Below are positions 25,481-37,652 of a DNA stretch of 64,000 nucleotides, in pieces; the first letter of the stretch is position 1, and each line of letters begins with the position of its first letter. The notes below the pieces were generated by a model that was not told the origin of the DNA, ran no database searches, and was given only the letters and a program-made list of their open reading frames with translations. The stretch spans positions 1,867,501-1,931,500 of the forward strand of contig NC_134962.1 in the NCBI RefSeq assembly GCF_965638725.1, in the 5' to 3' direction. Both the position numbers and the translations under genes were made by a program. The DNA comes from Aptenodytes patagonicus (Eukaryota; Chordata; Aves; Sphenisciformes; Spheniscidae).

Positions 25481-27930
25481 GTCCTCCCGCTGTCCCCTGT
25501 GCCAGGGTAAGGTGGGGCCGGACCGGGGAACGGCGATAGAGGAAAGCTGCCTGGGTTGCTGCGTTCGTACCGCATCCCATTTGCAAAATCGTCCGTAATT
25601 CTGAAGCGTTCTCATTCCAGCTCCTCTCTCCAGCTCCGCTCTACCTTGTACGTATCTCAGTTGTAGGAGATTTTGCATTTGACAAATTAAAATGAGTTCT
25701 TGTGCGTCCTTGCCATGTGGTCAGTTTGGAAGCACGTTGAGAACACCCAAGTGGCCTAATTACTCTGGTTTTTTTCCCCTACAAAAGTTTTGTGCTTTGA
25801 AATAGAGGTGCAAAAAAATCCCGAGCTCGCAGCGATCCCCCTTTTGTTTCCACGTTCTGTACTCGGTAGACACGGATCTCCATCACCGAAGCCTGTTCTT
25901 CCCTAACGACAGCAGGAAGAAAGACGTTTGGAAGGGCTCTGCTCCTCACGGCAGCTCTGGATCCCTGAAAATCCTGGGACCATCAACTTTGTTAACCAAG
26001 TTAGAGCAGCTCACTGATGTCGGAGGAAAGGGTTAAAGGACCCACATTCCTGTCCCTATTGCTCCGATCAAAGGTCAGGCGGTTCTTTAGGTGAAGGAAG
26101 GGAGGGAGGTGGTGTGCAGCCCTGACCAGGTCATTTGAGGAGTAAACCACATCTGAGGCGAGCTAATGAAGCAGTATTTGTCTCTCTCGCAGGCACATAC
26201 TCCCGGTCTGTGCCGGGCAAGTTAGAATTCCTTCTCTAGTGGGAGTGAAGATGTCGATTGTATTTTTTCCATGATGTGTATTGAGGCATTTGCTAGGTTG
26301 TGGGAGTAAACACTTGGGGGAATTCTCCGTGAGCTAGCAAGGGCAAGTCACAAGCCTACTAAATATGGTGAATGAAGATTACAAAAAACCCCTGGAGAAT
26401 AAAACTCCCTCTTTCCACCCCATCTCCCCACCACCACCACCACCCCCGCATATTTTTTCTCATTATCGTGCACTGCTGTTTCACCGCTTGCCGGGTAAAT
26501 CTGTTGCCATTTGTGTGACTAAACACAATTGTGCTGCTTTAGTTTTTATTTTCAGTACCGAAGGGCGGCACTGGGGTGGTCCTTCACGTCTTCACCACTA
26601 ACCGAGGCGCACCGCACCGTCCTGCTAGAGAAAGCAGAGACACCAAATATTCAACGGGGGGGAACAGCAGGAAATGCTCTCAGGTCTGTAAATACTTGAG
26701 GGGGTGAGAGATGATGTTCATGTACAAAGTATTTGACCAGCCGCATCCCACTGACCTCCTTTGGTGCTGCTCTTGAAAGGGATTGGCCGGCGCCAGAAAC
26801 AGTTGATCTTTAATGGTCCAAAAATACATTCCCTTTCAAAGCCTCTCAAGTGGAGAAGCATCCAGGCTGCCAAATTCGCTCCCCACTCCCAACTCCTCGT
26901 GGCCTGGCTGAGTTCAGCTCCTGGGTGTTCGTTTAGGTTCACCCAAGGCTGTAGGTGATGGTAAGGATGGAAGGTGCCGGGGCCATGGCACGGGGGGGGT
27001 GCAGGAGCGCGTGTAGGGGGGGACAGAAGCAAGCTCTGTCCCCAGACCTTCTCCTGGCTGCTCCGTCCCCACCGTCCCCAGCTTGCTGCCCTGGCTCTGT
27101 CTCGTCTCTCTCCTGCTCTCCTCCCTGGGGTGGCCCAGCAGCAGCCAAACTCTGGTTCCGCAGACCCCGTTGGGAGCCTGGAGCCAACCTGGGGCCCCTT
27201 TGATTCCCACCCCGAAGCCACTGATCTTTTCGGTGCTCAAAGGGGCCAGGCTCAAGCAGATCACTTTGTACTACGCCGACATCGCCCTCCTCCTGCAGTA
27301 AGGGATCTCTGCTTTCCTTCTTGTGAGCTTGGGCTCTTCTCAGGGTTGCTTTCTGCTGTATTTTATATCGTAGTGCTCTGGCACTTCACCCCTCTAACAG
27401 GTTTCCTCCTTTCCCAGGTACGGATCCGGAGCAGCTCACCGCTCTGCGTTTTGGATGGTACTCTTTAACCAGATCTTCTCCTTTTGCAGCTCTTCGCTGA
27501 CGTTCGCCTCTGTACATCTGGGAAGAACCACTGCCTGGGCCGTGCTTCCTCCCGAGAGCAACAGCACAACGCTGGCACGTTTAGAATAAATTTTGATCCT
27601 TCCTCCTCCGGTATCGCCGTCCTTCACACCTGCAACCTTTCCCAGCCGTCACCCGGGGGCTCACACCAGCCCCTTTAGAAACGGGCAAATCCATTTCTCC
27701 TTTCAATAGTTGCGAGACACAAATGGGGACATTCCCGTAGCGCCGGCATCCTGCAAAGTCTGATTTGGCTCTCGGTTAAGCTCGAGCCTTTTTGCCACAG
27801 CGCCTCAAACTACTCAGCGTTTAAGAGAGATTTAGCTGGGACATGTCCCTCTGTTTGCGACGATTTTGTTTTCTTCAGAACCCAAAGAAATTGCAGGGCT
27901 GCACGCGAGTCCTTTGTTTCATGCAATCTG

Positions 27931-27938
27931 TATAAATA
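27931..27938 (+). promoter_or_regulatory. TATA-box-like element
   Basis: TATAAATA matches the TATA consensus and sits in mixed-composition intergenic DNA. There is no open reading frame or known gene immediately downstream, so it could serve a non-coding transcript or be chance. Confidence 0.2.
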
Positions 27939-28375
27939 GTGCGTGTAGCGGAGCTACGCTTCAAAAAGGCAGAAGCAACAGTTAAAATATGTATAACTGC
28001 TGGAGTCTGGGAAGTGTGGTTTGGGGTTTAGTCAGGCAATTGGTAGTTCGCCTGACGCTTCAGGCCACGTTCGAGGTTTAGCTAGGTTAAATACGGTAAG
28101 GCAAGTTTTGCTCTCGTTTATGCCGCGCTCGGGCTGACGCTCCAGGGGCGCAGTCCAGCCCTGGCTGGGTGAATCAACCCCACCTCCGTTCCCCGCTCCG
28201 CTCGGGAGGGATGGAGAGCTCGCCTTCGTTTTGCTCCTGCTCTGATGCTTCTTTCTGGTTTTACCTCCAGTGTCCTGAATTTGCCCAGAGGGCCCAAATT
28301 TGGGGGTCCCACGCGGGGCAGTGCCTGGAGCTGAGCTGGGGGCGGGGGGGTTAGCGGTAGATCTCTGTGGGTGCT

Positions 28376-28575
28376 TCCCATTCTAAAATAATAACAAGAA
28401 AAGTTAGGAGGACCCCGGCAAAACATCCACAAAATGCTCTTAAGTAAATCAGAAGCATTTGGCACGATATTTGAATTTATATTAAATTGCTTGTCATGAG
28501 GAGCGATGAGGCTGTCAATAAATTAGTTCCTATTAGAAGCTATTCAAAGGCAGTTAATAGTATTTAGCATCACCG
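28376..28575. promoter_or_regulatory. AT-rich island, candidate conserved non-coding element
   Basis: About 200 bp of AT-rich, non-repetitive sequence is embedded in GC-rich DNA. It has several ATTA/TAAT homeodomain-like words and is flanked on both sides by GC-rich sequence. Such composition islands often mark constrained enhancers, but conservation was not tested. Confidence 0.3.
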
Positions 28576-31243
28576 AGCCGTTCTGTGAGCAGCCGTGCTG
28601 ACGACGCCTGGTTCCTACGGACCTGGGAGCTCTCGGGGTCACGCCGGTGGCCGTGTATCATGGTGGGCAGCATCTTCCTGCCGCGATGCCGGCAGCCGCC
28701 CTCTCCTCCCACCCTTCCCGGCGGGAAAGCGGCTCATTTAAGTGCAAAAAACCTCTTGTTGGTGTAAATGGCATGTGTGTAGGTGATGGATGTCCGCCGT
28801 CGGCACTTCGCGGTGATCTCCACTCTCTCCCCCTGGGTTTCTCCCTGCTCACCCCGGCTTTCCCCCTCTGCCCGGAGCGGCCTGACTGGCTGACGCGACC
28901 TGCAGCCGAAATCCCCGTGCTGCCCGGCTCCGGGGAGAGCTCGGCCGCTGTTCCCAGCCCTCGGCTCCCGCAGGATTTCCTATCTGGGCAGAGCCGGGGT
29001 TGGCAGGGAGGGGTCCCGCCGGGCGCCCCGCAGCCCCCAGCCCTCGGCCTGCTGCAGGAAGCGCCGCCGGGTGTGCGGGGTGGGGTGGGGAAAGGAGGGG
29101 AGAGGAGGAAAATGGGGAGTCACGGGGGGAGCCGCCAGATAAGGCTGGGCTGGAAGCGCCGGGCGGATGCAGCTCCGGGCCGGGGCTCGGACCTGCGCCC
29201 CGGTCACTTCCCTCGTGTCGTAACGGCCCCGGAGCCGTTACGGGAGCCCAGGGATGAAATTACAGCCAGGGAGATCCAGCACCTGAGCAGGGGCCGGGCT
29301 GGCTCCGGCAGCACACGGCAAACAGGCAGCGGAAAATCCCTCCCGGAGCCAGCCGCCCTCGGGAAGATGTTTCCTCTTCTCCGGTCAGGCAGGGCAGGGC
29401 ATGGGCAGAGCCTAGCATCGCTCCGGGGCCGTGGTCAGGGGGATATCGGTCCGGAGGGGTGCGGGGGTCCAGGGGAGGCAGGGCTCCATGTCCCCCAGGG
29501 CTCGACTCTGTTACCAAGGCACCAGCAGTGATGAATTCAGCCTCCCCTCTGCTCGCCTTCATCCCTCGCGTGTGCTCAGCCCCATGCAGGAGCCCTCTCG
29601 CCCGGCTGTCGTGTCTGACCCGATTTCAGCCATCGGATGGGAAAATAGTCACTGTCTGGCTGAGCCCTGAAGCCGGTCCCGGCCGGAGCTGTGCTGGTGG
29701 GGCCGGCACCTGCTCCCAGGTTGGGGGATGCTCCCAGGGAGAGGGACAAATGCCGCTGCCCCCGAAGCCTGGGGGAGCCCCTGCTCTCTGGGGGGTGGCG
29801 CAGGGATGCAGGCGAAGAAGACAGACGCCTTCTTTATTTTCTTTCCCCCCAGATTTAGTAGTTCCAAACCCCTCCAAAAATTTCCCCGCTCTCTTCTCAG
29901 CTTTCCTAAACCCAACCCACTTGCTTTTATTGCTCCTCTGGGAATCTCTTCCATTGCATTATCTGCTCCCAGCATTGCCACACCAACCCTGAGCTTCGAT
30001 TCCTGCCCCCGACTGCCGGACCCGGCACAGGTTCAAGCAGCCCCGTAGTGCCTCTCCTCTGCACGCCTCCGTCAGATCCCGCTCCATCTTTGCCTTTCCC
30101 GGAGAAGGCGGCACCGGAGCTGCCAAGCTGCCGGTGTAACCCTCCCCCAGCGCCTGCAGCCGCATCCTTGCACTGCGCTCCTTCCTCTCTGGCCTCTGAG
30201 GGTTTTTTGGGGTGAGGGGAGCGGAGCTGCCCTGGCAGACGTGGGCTCCCGGCTCCTGCAGTGTCATGCAAACCCCCCAGGCAGGGTGGGAACACCCTGG
30301 CCCGGAGCCCCCCCGGGCTGAGACCTGCGAGGAGCTGGGGGGGTCCTGCCACTGCCGGACCGGGACCCTCGGGGGGTGCAAGCAAACCCCAAACCCACTC
30401 TGTTTTCCCTGCCCAGGCTTGCGTTGGTGAGCAGCAGACGCAGTGTGGTTTTGGTTTAATCTGCAGGGAAATCTTCACACCTTCCTTTGCTCTTTTCCTC
30501 GCCAGCCCCTCCGCCTGCCAGCACGTCACCTTCGCGGGGGCAGCTGCCCATCTGGTGGCAGTTGCCGGGTTTTTTTTAAACGTTTTCCTCCCTCCCTCTT
30601 CCTCCTCCACCCATGCAGCGCCCTCTGCTCCTCCTCTGCTCGCCCTCATGGGCACCTTTGCTTTCTCCGTGAATTTATTGCTGGTGCAGCACGGATACAG
30701 CTCAGTGGGACAAGGGAGGATGGAGAGATGCTGTGCCGGTGCCTGTGCCGCTGTCGGTGCCGGCTGGGATTTGACTCTCCCAACCTCCAGCAAGGGCGGT
30801 TAGACCAGGAGAGCAGCTCCCAGCCTTGCACACGCGCGAGCAAACCCCACTTCTCCTCCCAGGGCTGGAGGTGTCTCTCCTAAGGACAGGGTTAAGGTAG
30901 CAGACATGTTGCCTCCTCTTTCTGCGAGGGGTTAGAAGGGGTATAGCCTGCATCCGTGCAGATGCGAGCTTGTTTATTCTTACCAGATAGTTTGATGGCT
31001 TTATCTGATCACAGGTTTTCCTGAGGAAGGAAGGGTGAGTCTGAGTCACTTGAAAATGGGGGCCCTTCATCTCTGGGTATGACTGGCGGGGCCATGGATA
31101 TTAGCAGAGCCCCGGGGCAAGACGCACTCTCGGCGCTGGCGGCACTCTCGGTGCTGGCGGCTCTCCAGCTTTCGCTCCGCCGCCGCCGCGCCGGGTGGGC
31201 ATTGCCACGGTCGTTAATAGATGCGAATGCAACGTGAGCACCA

Positions 31244-31277
31244 GTGGGTGGGGGGGTGGGGTGGGGTGGGGTGGGTG
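31244..31277 (+). repeat. GGGGT-type G-rich tandem tract
   Basis: Repeated GTGGG and GGGGT units give at least five G-runs of three or more within 34 nt. This satisfies the usual G-quadruplex pattern on the plus strand. Confidence 0.85.
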
Positions 31278-31319
31278 TCAGAGGAAGCTCCCAGGACCTG
31301 ACGCCACGGAGGGAAGAGT

Positions 31320-31515
31320 GAGATCATTTACTGTGTCCGTACTGTGCAAAGAGGGGAGCTGCTGACATGATGCCCCCGGTGCAGAAAACACCATCACAAG
31401 CAAATTGAAAGCAAGAGATAAAATCTAGCGGCAATTGATAAATTCAACAGAGAGACAGGTTCATGCCCTCCTAGAAGAAAACCCAGATAATTAAACTCCC
31501 TTGTTCTGCTAATGC
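31320..31515. promoter_or_regulatory. AT-rich island with GATA and homeodomain words
   Basis: About 190 bp of AT-rich sequence lies in a GC-rich setting. It contains two AGATAA words (near 31412 and 31485), the second fused to ATTAA (AGATAATTAA), plus CAATTGATAAATTCAA near 31432. It is not a simple repeat. Regulatory function is inferred from composition and motifs. Confidence 0.3.
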
Positions 31516-31934
31516 CTTCGGTGAGGGGCTGGAGGAACCAGCCGATGTGAGCTCATCTGCTTCTGGAGCACCCGGGGGCAGAGGGGTGCCGGAGGGGCAC
31601 CGGCACCCAGCTCACTGGGACGTGGGGAAGGGCAGCGGGGGGAAACAGCTCCGGCTCCTTGAAACCGGGGAGCGGGGCTGGGGGCTGCAGCGGGCCGAGG
31701 CTGTCCTCTGCTCCCCGACCCCACCCGCACACCAGCATCCTTCCCGGCCGGCTCTGTGTCTCAAAAAACAAATGAGTTTTCCGTAAAGCGCCCTCAAAGC
31801 GCTCGTACTCGGCATTTTGTGGAAACCGGGGGCTTTCGAGCCTTTCTGAGCCCAGCCAGGCTCCAGAGAGGGGAGCAGAGCAGGCAATGCCGAGCTGCCG
31901 GATGCACACAGAGCCGGGCCTCTGGGGTCCAGAA

Positions 31935-32070
31935 TTAATAGGACAGAGCAGGGGCTGTTCCCTGCATGTTTTATTTATGGGAATCAGGCCAGTGAAGTTC
32001 CCTCAGCTCTCAGAAATAGTCACATCGCCTCTGCTTTGCGCTGCCCACGGCCGTGACCTTGATAAATGGG
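31935..32070. promoter_or_regulatory. AT-rich island, candidate regulatory element
   Basis: A short AT-leaning stretch, including TGTTTTATTTATGGG near 31968 and TTGATAAATGGG near 32058, interrupts GC-rich DNA. No coding potential was seen. Confidence 0.2.
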
Positions 32071-33139
32071 TCGGTGCCCGCCCCCCCTCTCCCCGTGCCC
32101 GGGAGGACGCTCGCCCCATGGGAGCCGGCTGGGCTTCCTTCCCGCCACCCCCAAAACTCAGCCTTGACGTGCCCAAGCACCCCTCATGAGCACCGGTGCT
32201 CCTGCCGCCGGCAGCCTGCCTCCGCTGCCTGCAGCTGCCGGCTCTGCCCGCGGCGGGAGCGACCCGTGAGAAAGGACCCACGGGAACTCCACCGAAAATC
32301 CCCCAAACACCGAGCGAGCGCCGGGCACCCCCCGCTCCTCCCTTCCGAGAACGGGGCATGCCAGGAGCCATCCCCCTGGCACCGAGGTGACATTTGTCTC
32401 CGGCACCAAACCGAACCCCTGGGGCACTGGCTGGCGGCGAGGCTGGAGACCCTGAAACAGGAACCAAAAGTGGGGCTCTGCTTGGTTTCTTTTTTTTTAA
32501 CCTGCATTTTTCAGCCGTTTCCTGATGCCAGATCGCAGGCACGGCCTCGCCACGCTCACCGCTGCGATGGCCGGTCCCACTCGGCAGCCCTGGGACCACC
32601 AAAGCATCCCCGTGGCGGTACCCGGAGGGGAGGCATGCTGATCCGAGGGTCAGATCCTGCCGGGGGAAATCTGAGCGTGCTTCCCTGATTTAGCCAGAGG
32701 AATTGCGGGTTTGCATCCCGGGAGCAGGGCGGCAGGAGGGGTGCTTCGCCGGGCAGCACCTTTGGGTGCTTTTGGCACAAAGGTGGGCAGCGCCGGCGCC
32801 GCACCGCGGGGACAGGCAGGGGTAACTGGGAAAGAACCGGCAGCCGAGCGGCACCCATCCCCTCCCTGCTCGCACCCCGGCTCCGCGCGGAGCCCTGCTG
32901 CAGACAGCTCAGCGCCTTGCCGCGACTGGGGGGCTCATCCTGACCCCCCGCCTCTGCCGGTCTCCTCCTGATCTCAGACCCACTGGGGAAAATGTGAAGA
33001 CACGGAGCCCACTGGAAATGCATTAGACTTGCGCCAGCACTGCTCAGGTCAGGGTATGGCCGGGCTGGATGGTTCCCGTTAGCAGGGGCTGGGGAGGCCC
33101 TGGCTGCCGTTTGGGGCGGCAGCAGCAGGCGCCTCGTCT

Positions 33140-33370
33140 CCTCCACCCAAGAGCATCAATAAGGTAGAAAACGATGTAAAACACATGATGCATTTCGAGC
33201 AGGCGAGGACGGGCTTCACACTGTGCGTGCAGCACCTCCCTGCTCCCGCACCATCCTGGATTGAACCGGGAGAGATCCGAGGCTCGGCACATGTGCAGCA
33301 ATCGCTCCGGTCAATCCGTGCGATTGCCAAAAGCACGTAACCAATGTCTGATCTGTCGTAATTACGGAGC
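33140..33370. promoter_or_regulatory. AT-leaning island, candidate regulatory element
   Basis: This stretch contains AATAAGGTAGAAAACGATGTAAAACACATGATGC-type sequence (described by position: 33157-33192). It also has a palindromic GTAATTAC homeodomain word near 33358. The flanks are strongly GC-rich. Function is inferred only. Confidence 0.2.
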
Positions 33371-34989
33371 GAGGTGGCTTTCCCAGGGCTGCCGGTGAGT
33401 CAGTGGCGGAGCTGGGAGCAGCACGGTTCCTCTCCCCACCCTCCGGCCCCGGCACAGCATCTCCCTCCCCACTTCCTTCCCTCGCCGATAATTAGCTGGG
33501 GTTGATTCTCCCGCAGCCTTCGGCTTCGCGGTTCCCAGTGATTTCTCCCGGCGCAGCGTTTCCCCGGCCAAGTGCTGGGAGGGAGACGTGAGACTCGCAC
33601 CCACGCCAGCTCCCGCCGCGGGAAATGACCACGGGTGGCTCCGGGAGCGGGGAAGCGGGCAGGCGTTTCCCAAAAATCCCATGGCCGGGAGAGGTCTGGG
33701 CCAAGGGGCAGCGGTGCCCTTTGCCGGCACAGGAAATCCTCCCCGGGGCTCCCGAAGCCCAGGGGGTCCGTGGAGCATCTCAGTGGCTCCAGGCTCTGCC
33801 CTCCCTGGGTTCGTCAGCCCGGGGCAGCGATGGCGGGTGCAGACAGGGGGTCCCACACCACCGTCCCGCTCCGGTGGGGACCAGCAGCCGGGAGAGGCTG
33901 CACACCCACCCGACGTTTGCTTGCTCTGAAACAAGGGCAGCGCCCGGCCGGTCCGGTCCCCGGGGAGGGTGCTGTGGGGACAGGGCCGTGCGGAGCCCAT
34001 CAAGGACCTTTGCGCGGCTGCCGCCAGCCAAGGCCGACAAAAGGTTCTGGCCGCCCTTCCTGCGGCTCCCGGCGGAGGGGCCGCTTCCAAACCCACGGCC
34101 CCACCCTGACCCCGACCTCCGCCGCACCGGCTCCTTCACGGCTCAGGGTCCTGTGCAGCGCCAGGACCCCCAGGGCTCGGCTTGCTGGGGTGGCTGAGGC
34201 TGGGGCAGGGTGGTGGGATGCCATCGGTCCACTTCGGGTTCCCAGGCACTGGCGGGGTCTGCCCTGCCCCGCGTTCTCCCACAGCCTGGATCCGCACCTG
34301 GGCTCATCCCGCTGTGTGCACGGTGCTCCGGGATGGGCAGAGCCCCTCAGCATCCCGTCCCACCCAGGAGACATGTGGACATGACCTTGGCCCTGCCACC
34401 TCCCTGAAGATCCCTCCCAGCAGCCCTGTGCCCTGGGTAGGATGAGGATGCCGAAGCCCTGCCGCAGCCCCTCTCCATCCCCTCCAGAGCTCGGCCGCCT
34501 CCGTCCCCAAAACCTCTCCAACGTGGCACATCCAGGGCCGGGCACTGCTGCTGCCTGCGGCTCTGCTGGGCCTGGGGACATGCGGAGGGTTTGTCTCCAG
34601 CCCCATCAATCCCCCCCACTTTGCTGGTGCCAAATCTCCTTGAAAGACAGTCCTTGAAAGCGCCCTGTAAAATAAAGGGCTGTCGGGGCCAGAAAGGTCT
34701 CAGCCGCTGGCAGGGAGAGGGGCGAACCACGCGACAGAGCATTTATGTGCTCAGTCCCTGCATCCGCCGGTTCAGGCGGGGTGGGATGACCGGGGCAGAG
34801 CTCGGCACCAGCTGGGAACAGGGGGTGTTTCCACCTCGTCCCTCCGCAGCATCGCTTCCCCCAGCTCCCTTTGGGTCCGGCTCCATCTCGGTTTCACCGC
34901 GCAGGTGGAATTTCCCCGTTTGGCATCATCTCCTACGGATGCCCAGTGTGCGGTACACGGCACGAGGCTGTTTACCCTTTCCTGAGGAA

Positions 34990-35190
34990 AAGAAGCATCT
35001 GAAGTCTTAAAAAAGGAATAAATTAATCCAATTAATAAAAGGAGCCCTGTTAGAGTATGGAAATTATTTACTGAAAGGGGGAATTTGCCAAGTATAATAA
35101 ACCTGGAGCAATTTTCTCTCATCTTCCCTTCGTGGCGGACGGTGTAATTAGCCGTTTGTTATTTCCAGCGATGAGATTTTTGTTTCTTAG
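34990..35190. promoter_or_regulatory. AT-rich island with clustered homeodomain-like words
   Basis: About 130 bp (34998-35125) is strongly AT-rich and holds TTAATCC (OTX-like), CCAATTAATAAA and GGAAATTATTTAC words, followed by GTGTAATTAGCCG near 35141. The change from the surrounding GC-rich sequence is abrupt on both sides. This makes it one of the better enhancer candidates of the intergenic region. Confidence 0.35.
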
Positions 35191-35499
35191 TAGCCGGGCA
35201 GGACTCAGATCACTTCCCCTGGCCCCTGATGTGGGGTTTTGCCAGATAACAGCTTCTTCATCACAAGGAGAGGTTTGCTGTCCTGCAAGCTGCATGCGGG
35301 GGGTTTGCTCTTGGAAGGGTACAGACCTGGCAGCGTTGCGGAGATGTGTGTCTACACAGAAGGGATTTCTCCTTCTGTGCTCCAAGCCGGGGGTTACATC
35401 CTTCCCCGCTGCCTCCCCAAGGACTCGAGAGGCTTTACCCGGAGGTACGTGTCCTCCGGCAGTGTCTCAGGGGTTGAGCAGTGAAACCAGTAACAAAAA

Positions 35500-35600
35500 T
35501 GATGCTCAGCTCCTATAAAGAGCTTTACATCTTCAAAGCCCTTTACTGCCATAAACTCATTAACGGCGAGGAATCGAATTCCTAGGCACACAGGTCCCAA
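35500..35600. promoter_or_regulatory. Small AT-rich island
   Basis: This is non-repetitive, AT-leaning sequence with CCTATAAAGAG near 35512 and CTCATTAACGG near 35556. It ends in a palindromic GGAATCGAATTCC-like word near 35570. No gene was recognised. Confidence 0.2.
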
Positions 35601-36358
35601 GGATGCAGATCTTGGGGGCGATGGACCGGAACGTATTGTAATAAGAAATAGCTGCTGTCGGTGGCCCCGTGTGCAGGGGGGCCCCGAGGAGCCGGTGAGA
35701 GCAGATGGAGAAGGGAGGGCTGCGATGGAAACGGTGCCCAGGGTGGGCTGGCAGCATCCTGGCAGCAGAGACGCTTCCCCTCCTTGCGGCAACCGGCGGG
35801 CCGGGGTCGGGGAGCCGGGCTCCCGCGCTTTCCCACGGCCCCCCTTGGTCTCCCAACACAGCAGAGAAGAGTCTGGCATCATCTCCTCTGCGGCTCCGAT
35901 TCCCTTTGGGAGCATCCCGCCCTTGCCAAGCCCCTCCGTGCCATCCCTGCTGGAGCATCCCGGTCTGCTCCAGCCCCGGCTGCCCACCCTGGAAGATTTG
36001 TATAACACAAACCAGAGCGAATGGAAAATTGGGGATGTTCAACCTGGATCGACTGCGCGGCCGGGGATGGGGTGGGTGGGGGGCTGCAAGCAGAGGGGGG
36101 AAAGGCGGGGAGGTGAGTGGAGGGCTGCAGCCCTCCATCCATGCTGCATTGCTCAGCACTGCCGTAGCCGGCACAGAGCATGGTGTGGGACGGGGGGAAG
36201 GTGCCGGGGTGACCCCCCTGGTATTTATTACAACCTGCTATTTCTGAGACGTTGGGCAGCCCGGGCAGGCTCACAGCTCAGCCAGGTCCCCTCCGCAGCA
36301 CGTCCCAGCGCTGCGGTGTGGACAGCACCCACGGGTCTCTCGCCCCGTCCCCCCGTGT

Positions 36359-36374
36359 CCCCCCCCCCCCCCCG
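36359..36374 (+). repeat. C16 homopolymer
   Basis: 16 consecutive C residues occur in the GC-rich intergenic region. Comparable homopolymers occur at 22452-22467 (C16), 44569-44584 (G16) and 48378-48392 (C15). Confidence 0.85.
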
Positions 36375-36852
36375 GGGTGGGACCCCCCGGGACCCCTGGC
36401 ACTCCCAGCACTGCCCGCTCAGCCCATCCCACCCGGACAAGGGATGCTCGGGGATGGACTTCAGCCAGGGCGTCCCCCTGGGACTCGGGGTGCGCTCTGA
36501 CCCGTGGCCCTGGCCTCGTGCCCATGGTTGGGTGGGGAACCACAGCTCCTATTTCTGGTTTTCTCCCTGGGAGGTGCTCCAGGAGGGAGGACGGGAACAC
36601 CCTGACCTGATCCCTGAGGTCCCCAAGGTCCCATCTCCGGGATGGGTCGAACACACTTGTGCCCAGGGGACGGCTGTGCTGGGAACGGGGAGGGATGTCC
36701 TGCACCTCTCCCCTTCCCCATCCCTCCTCCCTGCGGTCGGTACCCTCCCTGTCCCCATCCCTGTCCCACTCCCAGTCCCCGACTTGAGCCGCTGCTGCCC
36801 CCACCAAGCCCCTGCGGCAGCGAGGCCCCGGGAGGCTCCTCGGCGTGGGGAG

Positions 36853-36906
36853 GCACGGAGGGATGCGGGGGCACGGAGGGATGCGGGGGCACGGAGGGAT
36901 GTGGAG
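36853..36906 (+). repeat. 18-bp minisatellite, three copies
   Basis: The unit GCACGGAGGGATGCGGGG is present at 36853-36870 and 36871-36888, with a third, diverged copy at 36889-36906. Its length is a multiple of three, so it generates a repetitive but meaningless peptide in the overlapping open frames. Confidence 0.9.
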
Positions 36907-37601
36907 GCCGCGCTCATCCGGGGTTACCTTGGAAACGGCGCCTGAGCCACACGTCCCTGTCACCACCGAGGGACCGAGCCCTGGCGTTGACAAGGCCAAA
37001 CCCTGCTCGCCGGGTCGGGGTGACAGCAGGGGTGCTGGGAAGCGTGTCCCCGCATCCCGCTTGATGGCCGGTGCCGGGCAGGGGGAGAAGTGGCTGCAAA
37101 GGGGGCCGCGTCCTCCCCCCAGGCAGGGAGGCATCGCCCAGCCCCGGGGGGGGACAGAAAATCCCCCGCGAGGGCGGCTGGCAGCTCTCCCTGGCAGCCG
37201 GATCCCTCCCTGCAGGACAGGCGCTCCCCGCAAAGATGGAGCTTTAAATAAATAACGAGCTGCCGACATCTCCTGGCTCTGCTGGCAGCGCCACGCTGGG
37301 AGCCCTCCCCGGCGGCCCCCGTGCTCCGAAACGCGCTGGGAATGGGGACAGCAGCTGCTGGGAGCTCGGCCCGGGGTGGGGGCGGTGGCGGGGGAGAGCT
37401 GGGGGAAAGGGGCTGGGGGGGTCCTGGGGGGTCGGTGGGTCCCTGGCAGGGTCAGCGCTGGCTGACGGCGCCTGCCAACCTTCTCCTCAAAACCTCCTGT
37501 GATGGAGCATCACAACCTCGCACTGAAAATGTGATTTAAACGCTGAAGGTTGGCAGGGGGAGAAGCCCTCCGTGCCTGCCCGGGGCCGCTGGGACGGATG
37601 C

Positions 37602-37652
37602 GGGGATGCGGGCAGGGTGTGGGGATGCGGGCAGGGCGCAGGCAGGGCAGGG
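37602..37652 (+). repeat. 19-bp minisatellite, two copies plus partial
   Basis: GGGGATGCGGGCAGGGTGT at 37602-37620 is followed by a near-identical copy at 37621-37639. Degenerate GGCAGGG units follow. Confidence 0.85.

Larger units (their letters stand above)
22961..28000. other. Intergenic DNA, intermediate composition
   Basis: No coding gene was recognised. The stretch contains a 20-bp tandem duplication (24321-24360), a CpG-dense patch (about 25200-25480), and a TATA-box word near 27931. Open frames are short and have no protein-family resemblance. Confidence 0.6.

Noticed and set aside
35563-35585. GAATCGAATTC word considered as a tRNA B box
   Set aside because: It is a short palindrome in an AT-rich island with no cloverleaf around it.
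35671-36945. 424-codon plus-strand open frame
   Set aside because: Its end is a translated 18-bp minisatellite (repeated ARRDAG). No family resemblance; other long frames overlap it on both strands.
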